Of a stretch of DNA of 64,000 bases, positions 29,868 through 39,303 are shown piece after piece (the first letter of the stretch is position 1; each line of letters opens with the position of its first letter). This DNA comes from Lacimicrobium alkaliphilum (lineage in GTDB: Bacteria > Pseudomonadota > Gammaproteobacteria > Enterobacterales > Alteromonadaceae). The stretch covers positions 124,001-188,000 of the forward strand of contig NZ_NISX01000005.1 of the NCBI RefSeq assembly GCF_002591895.1, in the 5' to 3' direction. Both the position numbers and the translations under genes were made by a program. Under the pieces are notes generated by a model, which was not told the DNA's origin, searched no databases, and saw only the letters and a list, made by a program, of their open reading frames with translations.

Positions 29868-30932
29868 TTGTCCAACAACCTGGTCAGTAATGAAATCATA
29901 CTGGAACCCAATGATCACAAACGCTTATCCAGCCTGTGTGGTCCTTTTGATGACAATATCAAGCAAATAGAGCGCCGTTTAGGGGTAGAAATCAGCTACC
30001 GCAATAACCTGTTCAAGGTACTGGGGAAATCTCAACAAGCGGTGGCTACCTCTGAACTGTTAAAGTTACTCTATATCGAAACCCAGCCGATAAAAGGTCA
30101 GATCCCCGACCTGGCCCCGGAGAAGGTACATCTGGCTATCCAGGAAGCCAAATGCCTGGAGCAGGCTGAAGCCGGCAAACATGGCAAAGAAGTACATATC
30201 AAGACCAAGCGGGGCGTAGTTAAACCACGTAACCCGCACCAGTCTCAGTATGTGCAGAATATTGTCAGCCACGATATTTGCTTCGGTGTAGGGCCTGCGG
30301 GTACGGGGAAGACCTATCTGGCCGTAGCCAGTGCAGTCGATGCCCTTGAGCGCCAGGAAATCCGTCGAATTCTCCTCACCCGTCCGGCAGTGGAAGCGGG
30401 TGAGAAACTGGGCTTTTTGCCCGGTGATCTGTCGCAAAAAGTAGATCCCTACCTGCGCCCTTTATATGACGCACTATTCGAGATGCTCGGCTTCGAGAAA
30501 GTGGAAAAGCTGATTGAACGCAATGTGATCGAAGTGGCCCCGCTGGCCTACATGCGCGGCCGCACTCTGAACGACGCGTTTATTATTCTTGATGAGAGTC
30601 AGAACACGACGGTGGAACAGATGAAAATGTTCCTGACCCGCATTGGTTTTAACTCCAAGGCCGTGATCACCGGTGATATCACTCAGGTGGACCTGCCCCG
30701 TGGTGCCCGAAGCGGGTTACGTCATGCAATAGAAGTGCTCAAAGACGTCAATGACATCTCCTTTAACTTCTTCAATGCCAATGATGTGGTACGCCACCCT
30801 GTGGTCACCCGCATCGTCATGGCTTACGAAGAGCATGAGCGTGAACAGGAAATACTGCGCGAGAAAAAACAGCAGGCCATGCGCGAACAACAGAATAACA
30901 ACCAGCCCTCTGGCGGAAAATCTTCCGGGTGA
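29868..30932 (+). CDS. ybeZ: PhoH-like ATPase YbeZ
   Basis: 354 residues. The P-loop GPAGTGKT is at 142-149 and Walker B is [10 protein letters not shown]; the family partners with the YbeY RNase in RNA metabolism. The start is TTG with AGGAG six bases upstream, nine bases after the miaB stop. Its stop overlaps the ybeY start. The C-terminal 25 residues are Gln/Asn-rich and low-complexity. Confidence 0.95.
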   Translation: MSNNLVSNEIILEPNDHKRLSSLCGPFDDNIKQIERRLGVEISYRNNLFKVLGKSQQAVATSELLKLLYIETQPIKGQIPDLAPEKVHLAIQEAKCLEQAEAGKHGKEVHIKTKRGVVKPRNPHQSQYVQNIVSHDICFGVGPAGTGKTYLAVASAVDALERQEIRRILLTRPAVEAGEKLGFLPGDLSQKVDPYLRPLYDALFEMLGFEKVEKLIERNVIEVAPLAYMRGRTLNDAFIILDESQNTTVEQMKMFLTRIGFNSKAVITGDITQVDLPRGARSGLRHAIEVLKDVNDISFNFFNANDVVRHPVVTRIVMAYEEHEREQEILREKKQQAMREQQNNNQPSGGKSSG

Positions 30933-31390
30933 GCGCCTTACTGGATCTACAGGTTGCCTGCGAAAATGAGCAGCTACCCACAGCTGATCATTTTCAGCTG
31001 TGGCTGGATGCAGCACTGGACGGAGCCGACCATCCGGGGGCTGAGATCACCATACGCCTGGTAAACCGCAAAGAAAGTCAGCAACTTAACCATCAATACA
31101 GAAACCGCGACAGCTCCACTAACGTATTATCATTTCCTTTTGAAGCCCCGGCCGGTATACAAATGGATTTGCTCGGCGATCTGGTGATTTGCGCGCAAGT
31201 GGTCGAGCAGGAATCTCAGCAACAAAATAAGCCGGTTATGCATCACTGGGCCCATATGACCATCCATGGCACCTTGCATTTGTTAGGCTACGACCATATA
31301 GACGATAAAGACGCTGAAAGGATGGAGGCGTTGGAAATCGCCATTCTGGCAAAATTAGCAATTGACGATCCCTATCAGGATCGGGAATGA
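30929..31390 (+). CDS. ybeY: Endoribonuclease YbeY
   Basis: 153 residues. YbeY is a zinc-dependent RNase needed for 16S rRNA 3'-end maturation and ribosome quality control. The metal site H-x3-H-x5-H is intact in [11 protein letters not shown], with the conserved [10 protein letters not shown] upstream. The start is GTG, overlapping ybeZ by four bases (GTGA), implying coupled translation. Confidence 0.95.
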   Translation: MSALLDLQVACENEQLPTADHFQLWLDAALDGADHPGAEITIRLVNRKESQQLNHQYRNRDSSTNVLSFPFEAPAGIQMDLLGDLVICAQVVEQESQQQNKPVMHHWAHMTIHGTLHLLGYDHIDDKDAERMEALEIAILAKLAIDDPYQDRE

Positions 31391-31442
31391 TATCACTCCT
31401 GTAGAGAGTGATAACCCTCACTAATTAAAAAGATTGGAGCTC

Positions 31443-32318
31443 ATGAGCGACGACAACCCCCACTCTAGTAACGGTTCTGCCAATAAGGGCTGGCTGGAAA
31501 AGATAGTTCAGACCTTTTCGGGAGAACCGCAAAACCGCGAAGAACTGGCCGAAGTAATAACTGAAGCCGAACAACGGGAGGTGATTGATTCTGCCACCCG
31601 GGAAATGATTGACGGTGTACTGGAAATCAGTGAGATGCGTGTGCGGGACATCATGATTCCAAGAGCACAAATTGTCACCATTGGTATTGAGCAAAGTGTA
31701 AAAGAGTTCTTGCCGGTGATGCTGGAATCCGCTCACTCCAGATTCCCTGTCATCAATGAAGATAAAGATCACATTGAAGGCATTCTGTTAGCTAAAGATC
31801 TTCTGACCTACGCCTTTTCACCAGAAAAGGAATTCAAGCTTAAAGATGTTCTCCGTCCCGCCATTATTGTTCCTGAAAGTAAAAGAGTGGACGTACTACT
31901 GCGTGAGTTCCGCGAAGAGCGCTACCATATGGCAATTGTTGTCGATGAGTATGGTGGGGTCTCCGGCCTGGTCACAATCGAGGACATTCTTGAACTGATC
32001 GTTGGTGAAATTGAAGACGAGCACGATGTCGACGAACAGGAACAGGATAATATCCGGCCACTGAATAAATATACGTATTCGGTCAAAGCGTTGACCTCAG
32101 TGGAAGATTTTAATCAGTTCTTCGAAACCAGCTTTAGCGAAGAAGAAGCCGATACCATAGGTGGTATTGTCCTCAAGGCCTTTGGTCATATGCCTATGCG
32201 TGACGAAGCTGCAGAAATTGACGGCATAGAGTTTCGTGTCGCCCATGCTGACAAGCGCCGTCTGATTCAACTGAAAGTGAGTTTACCCAGGCAGGATGAC
32301 GACGATCAAAAAGGCTGA
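31443..32318 (+). CDS. ybeX: CorC/YbeX-family CBS-domain protein
   Basis: 291 residues from ATG 31443; a TTG three codons earlier is less likely because GGAG lies between them. Two CBS domains (about 70-200; MRVRDIMIPRAQIVTI and SRFPVINEDKDHIEGILLAK) and a CorC_HlyC/transporter-associated domain (about 205-290). YbeX affects ribosome function and cobalt/magnesium handling in E. coli. Its 3' end overlaps lnt by 23 bases. Confidence 0.93.
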   Translation: MSDDNPHSSNGSANKGWLEKIVQTFSGEPQNREELAEVITEAEQREVIDSATREMIDGVLEISEMRVRDIMIPRAQIVTIGIEQSVKEFLPVMLESAHSRFPVINEDKDHIEGILLAKDLLTYAFSPEKEFKLKDVLRPAIIVPESKRVDVLLREFREERYHMAIVVDEYGGVSGLVTIEDILELIVGEIEDEHDVDEQEQDNIRPLNKYTYSVKALTSVEDFNQFFETSFSEEEADTIGGIVLKAFGHMPMRDEAAEIDGIEFRVAHADKRRLIQLKVSLPRQDDDDQKG

Positions 32319-33828
32319 CCGGCTAGTACCCTGCTCATTGGCTTTATTGGCCGGTGCGGGTTTAACCTTTACTTATGCGCCCTTTTCTCACTGGTATCTG
32401 ACACCGGTATTGCTGGCTTGCCTGTTCTGGTTGTTAGCCAGAAAGGCTACCGAATTCCCAACCCTGTTGGGATTCTGTTTCGGTCTGGGCTGGTTTGGTG
32501 CAGGCATCAGTTGGGTGCATGTAAGTATTGCTGACTTTGGCGGCCTTCCACTGGCGGGCTCCATCGGCCTGATGCTATTGCTTTGTGCCTATCTGGCTGT
32601 GTATCCGGCGCTCGCTTGCAGGATTCTGGTGCGGGTATTCCGACCTCAGTACTGGCCTCTGGCTATTTCTTTTGTCTGGCTGGTCACTGAATGGCTGCGT
32701 AGCTGGGTATTAACAGGATTTCCCTGGTTATCCCTTGGTTACAGTCAGATAAACAGTCCACTTGCCGGCTGGATGCCACTTATTGGTGAGACCGGTGTCA
32801 GTGTATTGCTGGTGATGTTCGCCTGTACGCTGAGCCAGACGCTCCCCCGGAAAAAACTTCTTATCAGTGCCATTTTACTGCTGACGTTATACGGTGGTGG
32901 CTATCTTACCGGTCTGCACCAGTGGACAACGCCCAACAGCAAAAAAGCAGACGTGGTTATGGTTCAGGGCAATATCAAGCAGGAATTGCGTTGGATACCT
33001 GAACAGGATATCCCCACTATGAGCAAGTACTGGGCGTTGACTGAACTGCACTGGGATGCAGATTTAATTATCTGGCCGGAAGCGGCCGTGCCCAAACTCG
33101 AGCCACTTGCAGTTGATTTCCTGTCTGAGCTGGATCAGCAACTTGCAGCTACCGGGACGGGCCTGATAACCGGCATCGTTAACTATAACTTTGAATCAGA
33201 AAATGCCTACAATCAGTTAATTAGTCTGGGCAGCAAGAATGGCGAAAAGCAGGGCCATTATGCCTACCCCCACTCCAATCGTTATGCCAAACATCACTTG
33301 TTACCTATTGGCGAATTTATTCCTATGGAGGACTGGCTCAGAGGCCTCGCGCCGATCTTTGATCTGCCTATGTCGTCATTCAGCCGCGGTGACTATCAAC
33401 AAACGAATCTGACCGCTAGTAGTCTGCGCCTGGCACCGGCCATTTGTTTTGAAATTGCTTTCCCAAGACAAATCCGGGCCAATTTACACCCCTATACCGA
33501 TTTTATCCTGACAGTAAGTAATGACGCCTGGTTTGGTCGTTCTCATGGTCCTCACCAACATATGGAAATAGCCCGCGTCAGAGCAAAAGAATTCGGCATA
33601 CCCGTACTCAGAGCAACGAACAACGGCATTACCGGCATTATCGACGCCGATGGTCAGATTCTGGCCCAACTCCCTCAGTTCGAAGCGCAAGCTTTGAGAG
33701 CACAGGTCCCCCTGTACAAAGGCACCACGCCCTATGCCCGTTTTGGTGAACTTTGGGTCACAATTCTCAGCTTATTGGCTGCAATTCTGACTCTGTGGTT
33801 ACCTCGCAGCGATAAGTACTTGTCCTGA
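32296..33828 (+). CDS. lnt: Apolipoprotein N-acyltransferase
   Basis: 510 residues. Lnt adds the third acyl chain to the N-terminal cysteine of lipoproteins in the inner membrane. About seven membrane helices (residues 8-210) precede a nitrilase-fold domain with the catalytic Glu in WPEAAVP, Lys in SNRYAKHHLLPIGEF and Cys in PAICFEIAFP. It ends the miaB operon. LolB, which handles the products, is encoded in the same window. Confidence 0.96.
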   Translation: MTTIKKADRLVPCSLALLAGAGLTFTYAPFSHWYLTPVLLACLFWLLARKATEFPTLLGFCFGLGWFGAGISWVHVSIADFGGLPLAGSIGLMLLLCAYLAVYPALACRILVRVFRPQYWPLAISFVWLVTEWLRSWVLTGFPWLSLGYSQINSPLAGWMPLIGETGVSVLLVMFACTLSQTLPRKKLLISAILLLTLYGGGYLTGLHQWTTPNSKKADVVMVQGNIKQELRWIPEQDIPTMSKYWALTELHWDADLIIWPEAAVPKLEPLAVDFLSELDQQLAATGTGLITGIVNYNFESENAYNQLISLGSKNGEKQGHYAYPHSNRYAKHHLLPIGEFIPMEDWLRGLAPIFDLPMSSFSRGDYQQTNLTASSLRLAPAICFEIAFPRQIRANLHPYTDFILTVSNDAWFGRSHGPHQHMEIARVRAKEFGIPVLRATNNGITGIIDADGQILAQLPQFEAQALRAQVPLYKGTTPYARFGELWVTILSLLAAILTLWLPRSDKYLS

Positions 33829-33913
33829 AGCTTTGCCGGTTCAAAGCAAACCTCTTGTTCATAGTTTATTTCAGCCTTAAGCTGACTGTCTGTCTAAAAC
33901 CTGGAATAAATTT

Positions 33914-35179
33914 ATGAAAATCAGAGTGTTCTTAAGCCTGTTCATGTTTAGTGCGGTACTGCAGGCGCAAACACTGGTGCTTAAAGCCGACGCCATGCTT
34001 GACGTCAATAGTGGCCAGTTGATCGCTAATACGCTGGTGCTGATCAAAGGTAACCGCATCCATCAGATTGGTAGCCAGGGTGAATTCAGTGTTCCAGCGG
34101 ATGCCAAAGTGATAGAACTCAGCGGCCAAACGCTGTTACCCGGCCTGATGGATATGCACGTTCATTTAAACAGTGACGCCAGATTGCATGGCTATAAGCG
34201 TCTCGCCCAATCTCTGCCACGTAAGACCCTGACCGGCGTTACAAACGCCAGAAAAACCATAGAGAACGGCTTTACAACCGTAAGAAATGTCGGTGCACCC
34301 GGTTATGCTGATATCGCTTTACGGGACGCTATTGCAGAGGGGGAACTGACCGGACCGAGAATTTTTGCCGCTGGTATGTCGCTGGGGATCACCGGAGGCC
34401 ACTGTGACAACAACCTTTTGCCCTACGAATATAAAGACAAGGCTGCTGCTGTAGCTGACGGCCCATGGCAAGTGCGTGAAAAAGTGCGCATGAACGTTAA
34501 ATATGGTGCCGACTGGATAAAATTCTGTGCCACCGGCGGTGTATTGTCTAAGGGCACCAAGGTGGGTGCGCAGCAATTCAGTCAACAAGAAATGGATGCC
34601 CTGGTGGACGAGGCCAATCTGCGTGGCATTGGTGTTGCCGCCCATGCCCATGGCCTGAACGGTATCAAAACGGCTATTCGCGCAGGGGTAACCAGTGTCG
34701 AACATGCCAGCTTTTTAGATGACGAAGCCATCAATATGGCGCTGGAAAAAGGCACCTATCTGTCCATGGACATCTACACGACCGAGTATATTCTCGGCGA
34801 AGGTGAAAAAGCCGGAATACTGGAAGAAAGCCTGGCGAAAGAGCGGCTGGTAGGTGGCAAACAACGGCAGAGCTTCAGAAACGCGGTCAATGCTGGCGTG
34901 AAAATGGTATTCGGCTCAGATGCCGGTGTTTACCCCCATGGACACAATGCCAGGCAATTTTCCCGCATGGTCAAATATGGCATGACACCAATACAAGCTA
35001 TACAGGCTGCTACAATTAACTCTGCAACCATGCTGCGTCAACAGGATAAACTTGGCAGCCTGGAGCAGGGTAAACTAGCGGATATTATCGCCGTACCGGG
35101 CAATCCTCTTAAGGATATTGCTTTACTGGAGAAAGTCAGCTGGGTTTTCAAAGAGGGGGTGCTGATAAAAAGCCCCTGA
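33914..35179 (+). CDS. Exported amidohydrolase, prolidase-like
   Basis: 421 residues. Signal peptide at 1-18 (KIRVFLSLFMFSAVLQA). The TIM-barrel amidohydrolase motifs are present: HVH (LMDMHVHLN), a lysine candidate for carboxylation in YGADWIKFCATGG, HAHG, SVEHASF and the Asp in FGSDAGVYPHG. Exported relatives act on Xaa-Pro or Xaa-Arg dipeptides; the substrate here is not deducible. It is monocistronic, with a terminator after it. Confidence 0.88.
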   Translation: MKIRVFLSLFMFSAVLQAQTLVLKADAMLDVNSGQLIANTLVLIKGNRIHQIGSQGEFSVPADAKVIELSGQTLLPGLMDMHVHLNSDARLHGYKRLAQSLPRKTLTGVTNARKTIENGFTTVRNVGAPGYADIALRDAIAEGELTGPRIFAAGMSLGITGGHCDNNLLPYEYKDKAAAVADGPWQVREKVRMNVKYGADWIKFCATGGVLSKGTKVGAQQFSQQEMDALVDEANLRGIGVAAHAHGLNGIKTAIRAGVTSVEHASFLDDEAINMALEKGTYLSMDIYTTEYILGEGEKAGILEESLAKERLVGGKQRQSFRNAVNAGVKMVFGSDAGVYPHGHNARQFSRMVKYGMTPIQAIQAATINSATMLRQQDKLGSLEQGKLADIIAVPGNPLKDIALLEKVSWVFKEGVLIKSP

Positions 35180-35194
35180 GTCCAGCAAGCACCT

Positions 35195-35224
35195 CCGAAA
35201 AAGCGCCACATAGCGCTTTTTCGG
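35195..35224 (+). terminator. Terminator after the amidohydrolase
   Basis: CCGAAAAAGCGC / GCGCTTTTTCGG stem (35195-35206 and 35213-35224) with loop CACATA; the U-run is inside the descending arm, as in bidirectional terminators. Confidence 0.8.
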
Positions 35225-35240
35225 GTAATTTACAGCCTGA

Positions 35241-35268
35241 TTGACCTGATCCTGTTCTTCCGTATAAT
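35241..35268 (+). promoter_or_regulatory. Sigma-70 promoter of the DUF2490 gene
   Basis: -35 TTGACC (35241-35246) and consensus -10 TATAAT (35263-35268), 16-bp spacer. The predicted start is near 35275, just before an inverted repeat. Confidence 0.65.
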
Positions 35269-35282
35269 ACGCCGCCATACTT

Positions 35283-35302
35283 TATGACACTTTTATGTCA
35301 TA
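35283..35302. promoter_or_regulatory. Operator-like inverted repeat
   Basis: Perfect arms TATGACA and TGTCATA with a six-base spacer, placed at about +8 to +27 of the predicted transcript. The position is right for a repressor site; the regulator is unknown. Confidence 0.5.
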
Positions 35303-35331
35303 TTTATGTATGTTTTTTTACAGGCGGGCCT

Positions 35332-35964
35332 ATGTTTCAACATACCAGTTGCAAAACTATCGCAACCATTTTGTTTTTCTCGATGAGCTTTAGCGCCGTC
35401 GCTAATCAACAATGGTGGAATGCGTTTAGTGCCAAAACTAACGTTGAAGAATACAGTCTGGGTCTTGAATCTGAGCAAAAATTTCGTGATGAAGGCAGTG
35501 CACTTTATCTGACCAACCTTAAACTGAGCATCAGTCGAACCTTGATTGATAAACTAAAAGGGGGGATGGCAGTGCGTTATGAAAATACTGAAAGTCTTAG
35601 TGGCTCTAATACCGAAGAAGTCCGTATAACCCCCTATCTGACCCACAAAATGTCTTTGCATCAGGATTGGGCCTTCGCCAGTCGTCTCAGAGCAGAAAAC
35701 CGCTGGCGCCACGGCGACCACGCTTTGCGGGTTCGGTTGCGTGGTAAACTCAGCCGTAGCTTTGATACGTTCAGCCTGTTCGGCAGCTATGAATATTTTT
35801 ATAATCTGACCGACAATAGTCGCTTTGACAAGTCCCGCAGTGCACTGGGCTACAGCACAGCGCTGAGTAAAAACTGGGGGCTGGACCTGTATTATTTATA
35901 TCAGAACAATTCTAACAACACTTCCGAGAACGTCCTGGGCAGCAAATTCAGCTATAAATTCTGA
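35332..35964 (+). CDS. DUF2490-like outer-membrane beta-barrel protein
   Basis: 210 residues from ATG 35332, which begins a signal peptide (about 1-25, ending AVA) and follows GGCGGG; an ATG at 35284 would overlap the operator. The mature part is made of amphipathic strands and ends in aromatic Phe (GSKFSYKF), as expected of an outer-membrane barrel. Segments such as WWNAFSAKTNVEEYSLGLESE and RLRAENRWRHGDHALRVRLR fit DUF2490 proteins, whose role is not known. Confidence 0.75.
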   Translation: MFQHTSCKTIATILFFSMSFSAVANQQWWNAFSAKTNVEEYSLGLESEQKFRDEGSALYLTNLKLSISRTLIDKLKGGMAVRYENTESLSGSNTEEVRITPYLTHKMSLHQDWAFASRLRAENRWRHGDHALRVRLRGKLSRSFDTFSLFGSYEYFYNLTDNSRFDKSRSALGYSTALSKNWGLDLYYLYQNNSNNTSENVLGSKFSYKF

Positions 35965-35966
35965 TA

Positions 35967-36878
35967 TCAGGCTGGCTGATAACGGAGCATCCACCACTGA
36001 CGGATTCGCCTCAGTGGCGTCAATACCAGCGCGTTACCCATCAGTACCAACGAAAAGCCACCAAGGGTATAGGCATTCCAGATAAAACCTTCGAACCAGG
36101 TACTCAGTGCCACCGCCACCAACGGAAATAAAACGATCACATAACTGGCCTTTTCAGGCCCGATATTTTTCAGCAAAGCAAAATAAGTGGCAAAGGCAAT
36201 CACGGTGCCAAATACCGTTAGATAAAGCAGGCTCAGAACGTACGCCGGACGGAAATCAAAACTGAAACCTGCTCCACTTGCCCAGACCACGCAGGTCAGA
36301 ATGAGAGCCCCGTACAACATGCCCCAGGCATTGCCCTGCAATATCCCCACATGACGCTTCGAATTGCGCACGCTGATCATGTTTCCAAAAGAGGCAATCA
36401 GGGTACCAGACAAGGCCATCACTAATCCGATTAACGTCGTATTGGCCAGATCAAGAGCCTGTAAGTCTTTATAAAACAGCATCGCAATACCGGCAATGCC
36501 CAGTAATGCACCGACGTATATACGACCGGCGATGGGCTTTCCAAAGAACAATCTGGTGTTAATGATGTTCATCATCAGCATGGTAGAGAAAGCAATAGAT
36601 GCCAGTGCTGAGGATAGATGCTCCTGCGCCCAATAGAGCACAAGATAATTCAGACCAAAATTGCTCGCCGCCAGTAGCATAAAAAAGCCATGCTGCACCA
36701 GGCTATAGCGCATCGGCATTTTCCGATACAGGCAATATCCCCACATCAGCAGTGCAGCCATGGCAAAGCGATACACCAATGAAACTTCAGGCGCTACGAT
36801 GCCTAACTGGAATTCGATGGCCAGCCAGGTTGAGCCCCAGATCAACACTGTCACAGCATAAAGAAGTATATTTTTCAT
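35967..36878 (-). CDS. EamA/DMT-family exporter
   Basis: 303 residues, ten predicted helices. The VTVLIWGSTWLAIEFQLG start and the RFAMAALLMWGY segment are typical EamA. It is convergent with the DUF2490 gene (2 bases between stops) and divergent from a MocR regulator with a 98-base shared region, so it is probably that regulator's target. MocR/DMT pairs often deal with amino acids, amines or vitamers; the substrate is unknown. Confidence 0.87.
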   Translation of the reverse strand: MKNILLYAVTVLIWGSTWLAIEFQLGIVAPEVSLVYRFAMAALLMWGYCLYRKMPMRYSLVQHGFFMLLAASNFGLNYLVLYWAQEHLSSALASIAFSTMLMMNIINTRLFFGKPIAGRIYVGALLGIAGIAMLFYKDLQALDLANTTLIGLVMALSGTLIASFGNMISVRNSKRHVGILQGNAWGMLYGALILTCVVWASGAGFSFDFRPAYVLSLLYLTVFGTVIAFATYFALLKNIGPEKASYVIVLFPLVAVALSTWFEGFIWNAYTLGGFSLVLMGNALVLTPLRRIRQWWMLRYQPA

Positions 36879-36927
36879 TGAGTTAGAATTGAGTCTGAAT
36901 TACAGGTAGCCATAGCTTAACGTTTAT

Positions 36928-36975
36928 CTGTACACTTACCATATACAGTTTTTATAAAAGTAACCTATACAGTTT
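36928..36975. promoter_or_regulatory. Candidate MocR operator (three related half-sites)
   Basis: TATACAGTTT occurs twice as a direct repeat (36942-36951 and 36966-36975, 24 bases apart), and the related sequence CTGTACA, which is TGTACAG inverted, is at 36928-36934. The last copy ends one base before the MocR ATG. Two direct repeats plus an inverted half-site are known for some MocR regulators; binding is inferred. Confidence 0.5.
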
Positions 36976-36976
36976 A

Positions 36977-38419
36977 ATGGGCAGACAGATTGATCGTCAG
37001 GAAAGCCGCTACCTTTACCGCCAGGTCGCAGACCTTATCCGGGAAATGCGTGACACGGGTACATTGAGACCGGGAGATCGTATCCCCTCACTGCGTAAAC
37101 TGGCAGAACGGCTGAAAATAAGTATCCCTACTATCAAGCAAGCTTACGAGGAACTCGAACGCATTGGCTTGCTGGAAGCGCGTCCTAAATCGGGTTACTA
37201 CCTTACCAGCTCAGCTAACAAATCAAGCTCGCCACGTAAACCCCGTATGGCCGCCAGTGCTGTTCCCGTCAGCCGCCAGGAGTTAATTGAACAAGTACAT
37301 AATGCAGTACACACTCCGGGAGCGGTGCCTTTGGGTATCAGCAACCCTGTTGGTGCTCTGCCCAATGACCGGGCACTGGCACGGTGGACGCGCAGGGTAA
37401 TGGCAAGCGCCAGAGAACATGCTATTGGTTATGGACCTTTCGCCGGATTCGAACCTCTCAGACGCCAGCTGGTACTGCGCTATCTGGACATGGGCCTGAA
37501 TACGACCCCCGAACAGCTTGTTATCACAAACGGCGCTCAGGAAGCCCTGGCTATTTCTCTGCAGCTGCTGGCTAAGCCCGGTGATATTATCGCAGTGGAA
37601 TCCCCCTGTTACTTCGGCATTCTTGAACTGATCGAGAGTCTGGGGATGCTGGCTTACGAAATTCCCCTATGCGCTGACACAGGGCTAAGTCTGAATGATG
37701 TGGCCAACGCGATCGATAAACACCCGATAAAGGCCTGCGTTTTTTCTTCGTCCATAACCAACCCCATGGGTGCCAGACTCGACGAAGATAGCAAACAGGA
37801 TCTGGTAAGCCTTCTGGAGAACCGAGGCATCGGCCTGATTGAAGATGATGTTTATGGCGATCTGTATTTCGACAGCCAGCGCGGTAAACCAGCTCAGTGT
37901 TATTCTCAAAAAGGGTTGGTGATTACCTGTTCCTCGTTTTCCAAAACCGCCGCCCCCGGACATCGGGTTGGCTGGTTGCTCAGTCCCGAATACGCCGGCG
38001 CAGCCGCGCGGCTTAAACGCGCATTATCCTGCTCTTCTGCACTTCTGAATCAATGGGTACTTGCCGAGTATCTGGTCAGCGGTGAGTACGACCGCTATCT
38101 GCGACAATTGCGTCAGGTTCTGTTTACCAACAAAGAGCGGATGCGAGCCTGTATTGCGGGCAACTTCGGCGACAATGTTCGTTTCACTAATCCTGCGGGG
38201 GGCGCTGTGCTATGGCTTGAGCTGCCAAAAAAAACCGATGGTAGCCAACTGTTTCACCAAGCGTTGGACGCAGGTGTCAGCCTGATGCCCGGCACCCTGT
38301 TCGCCCCTTCTGATCGCTACCGGCATTGTGTACGGCTTAGCTATGGCCTGCCTTGGACGGATAAGGTTGAAGAGGCATTGTTACGCCTTGGAAAAATAGT
38401 AGCATCTGAGCCCTGTTAA
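36977..38419 (+). CDS. MocR/GntR-type PLP-dependent transcriptional regulator
   Basis: 480 residues. The N-terminal winged HTH of GntR type (10-78; LRPGDRIPSLRKLAERLKIS, TIKQAYEELERIGLLEARP) is fused to a fold-type I aminotransferase domain (about 110-475). The PLP lysine is in SSFSKTAAPGHRVGW, and SSSITNPMGA plus IEDDVYGDLYFD supply the usual cofactor contacts. The ATG lacks a ribosome binding site and lies one base after a half-site, so the mRNA may be leaderless. It probably controls the divergent DMT gene and itself. Confidence 0.9.
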   Translation: MGRQIDRQESRYLYRQVADLIREMRDTGTLRPGDRIPSLRKLAERLKISIPTIKQAYEELERIGLLEARPKSGYYLTSSANKSSSPRKPRMAASAVPVSRQELIEQVHNAVHTPGAVPLGISNPVGALPNDRALARWTRRVMASAREHAIGYGPFAGFEPLRRQLVLRYLDMGLNTTPEQLVITNGAQEALAISLQLLAKPGDIIAVESPCYFGILELIESLGMLAYEIPLCADTGLSLNDVANAIDKHPIKACVFSSSITNPMGARLDEDSKQDLVSLLENRGIGLIEDDVYGDLYFDSQRGKPAQCYSQKGLVITCSSFSKTAAPGHRVGWLLSPEYAGAAARLKRALSCSSALLNQWVLAEYLVSGEYDRYLRQLRQVLFTNKERMRACIAGNFGDNVRFTNPAGGAVLWLELPKKTDGSQLFHQALDAGVSLMPGTLFAPSDRYRHCVRLSYGLPWTDKVEEALLRLGKIVASEPC

Positions 38420-38445
38420 ACAACCAACGCAGAAAGCATAAAACA

Positions 38446-38532
38446 ATTCACCACAGAGTCACAGAGAACACAGAGGTCTTAAGGGTTTAATCCCTTTTAC
38501 TTCTCTGTGCCCTCCGTGCCTCTGTGGTGAAA
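38446..38532. repeat. Dispersed palindromic repeat, CACAGAG type
   Basis: Left arm ATTCACCACAGAGTCACAGA, right arm GTGCCTCTGTGGTGAAAT; outer arms nearly perfect reverse complements. It lies between convergent mocR and the GST gene and may serve as a terminator-like hairpin. Confidence 0.85.
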
Positions 38533-38576
38533 TCTGCTTTTAGTGCTTTTCGGTTAGAACCACAATCGGGGAAACA

Positions 38577-39248
38577 TCAGGCGTAGGCGTATTCACCGCC
38601 AGCCTTAAGGGCTTTTTGATACGCTTCGCGGCTATGGATCCTCGCCACATAAGCACAGATATTGGGGTGTGTTTGTTCTTCGGCCAGCCCACGTGCCACT
38701 GCGGCTTCAAGGGGAAAACTCATCTGTATATCAGCTCCTGTTGGCTGATTGCCCGCCAGCCACTGACGTCCTTCAAGTTGTTGCTCGACAAAAGCAAAAT
38801 TGTTTTTAAGGTTTGGGCCGATAAAAGATTTCATCGACTTGTCGGCAATTTTTCTTGCAATTGGCCTGGCAAAAAACGGCATCGGACTGGAACGTACCTT
38901 ATCCATAACCAGTTTAAGCAACATCGGCGGCATAAGTGAGCCTTCGGCAAAATGCAGCCAGTAGTGATAGGCTTCATGCTCATCGCTCGACTCTGCCGGG
39001 ATCCAGTCCTGCTTGCCGTAGCGGCTGCACAGATAATGAATAATGGCGCCGGATTCGGCCAGCACCTTATCACCGTCGGTCAGAAGCGGCGATTTGCCTA
39101 ACGGGTGCACAGCCTTAAGACTGTCAGGCGCAAGCATAGTCTTGCTGTCGCGCTGATAATGCTGAATTTGATAATCCAATCCCAGCTCTTCGAGCAGCCA
39201 GAGAATACGTTGTGACCGACTGTTATTGAGATGATGCAGAGTAAGCAT
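38577..39248 (-). CDS. Glutathione S-transferase family protein
   Basis: 223 residues. The thioredoxin-like N-terminal domain (1-80; SQRILWLLEELGLDYQ, GKSPLLTDGDKVLAESGAI) and the helical C-terminal domain (about 88-215) are both present. The catalytic residue would be Ser in NNSRSQ. Substrate unknown. It is followed by no partner gene; recQ lies upstream on the same strand. Confidence 0.9.
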   Translation of the reverse strand: MLTLHHLNNSRSQRILWLLEELGLDYQIQHYQRDSKTMLAPDSLKAVHPLGKSPLLTDGDKVLAESGAIIHYLCSRYGKQDWIPAESSDEHEAYHYWLHFAEGSLMPPMLLKLVMDKVRSSPMPFFARPIARKIADKSMKSFIGPNLKNNFAFVEQQLEGRQWLAGNQPTGADIQMSFPLEAAVARGLAEEQTHPNICAYVARIHSREAYQKALKAGGEYAYA

Positions 39249-39303
39249 GAAAATCCTTGTTGTAAGTATGATGGCTGGTAATACGCAAGCACTGACATTG
39301 CGA

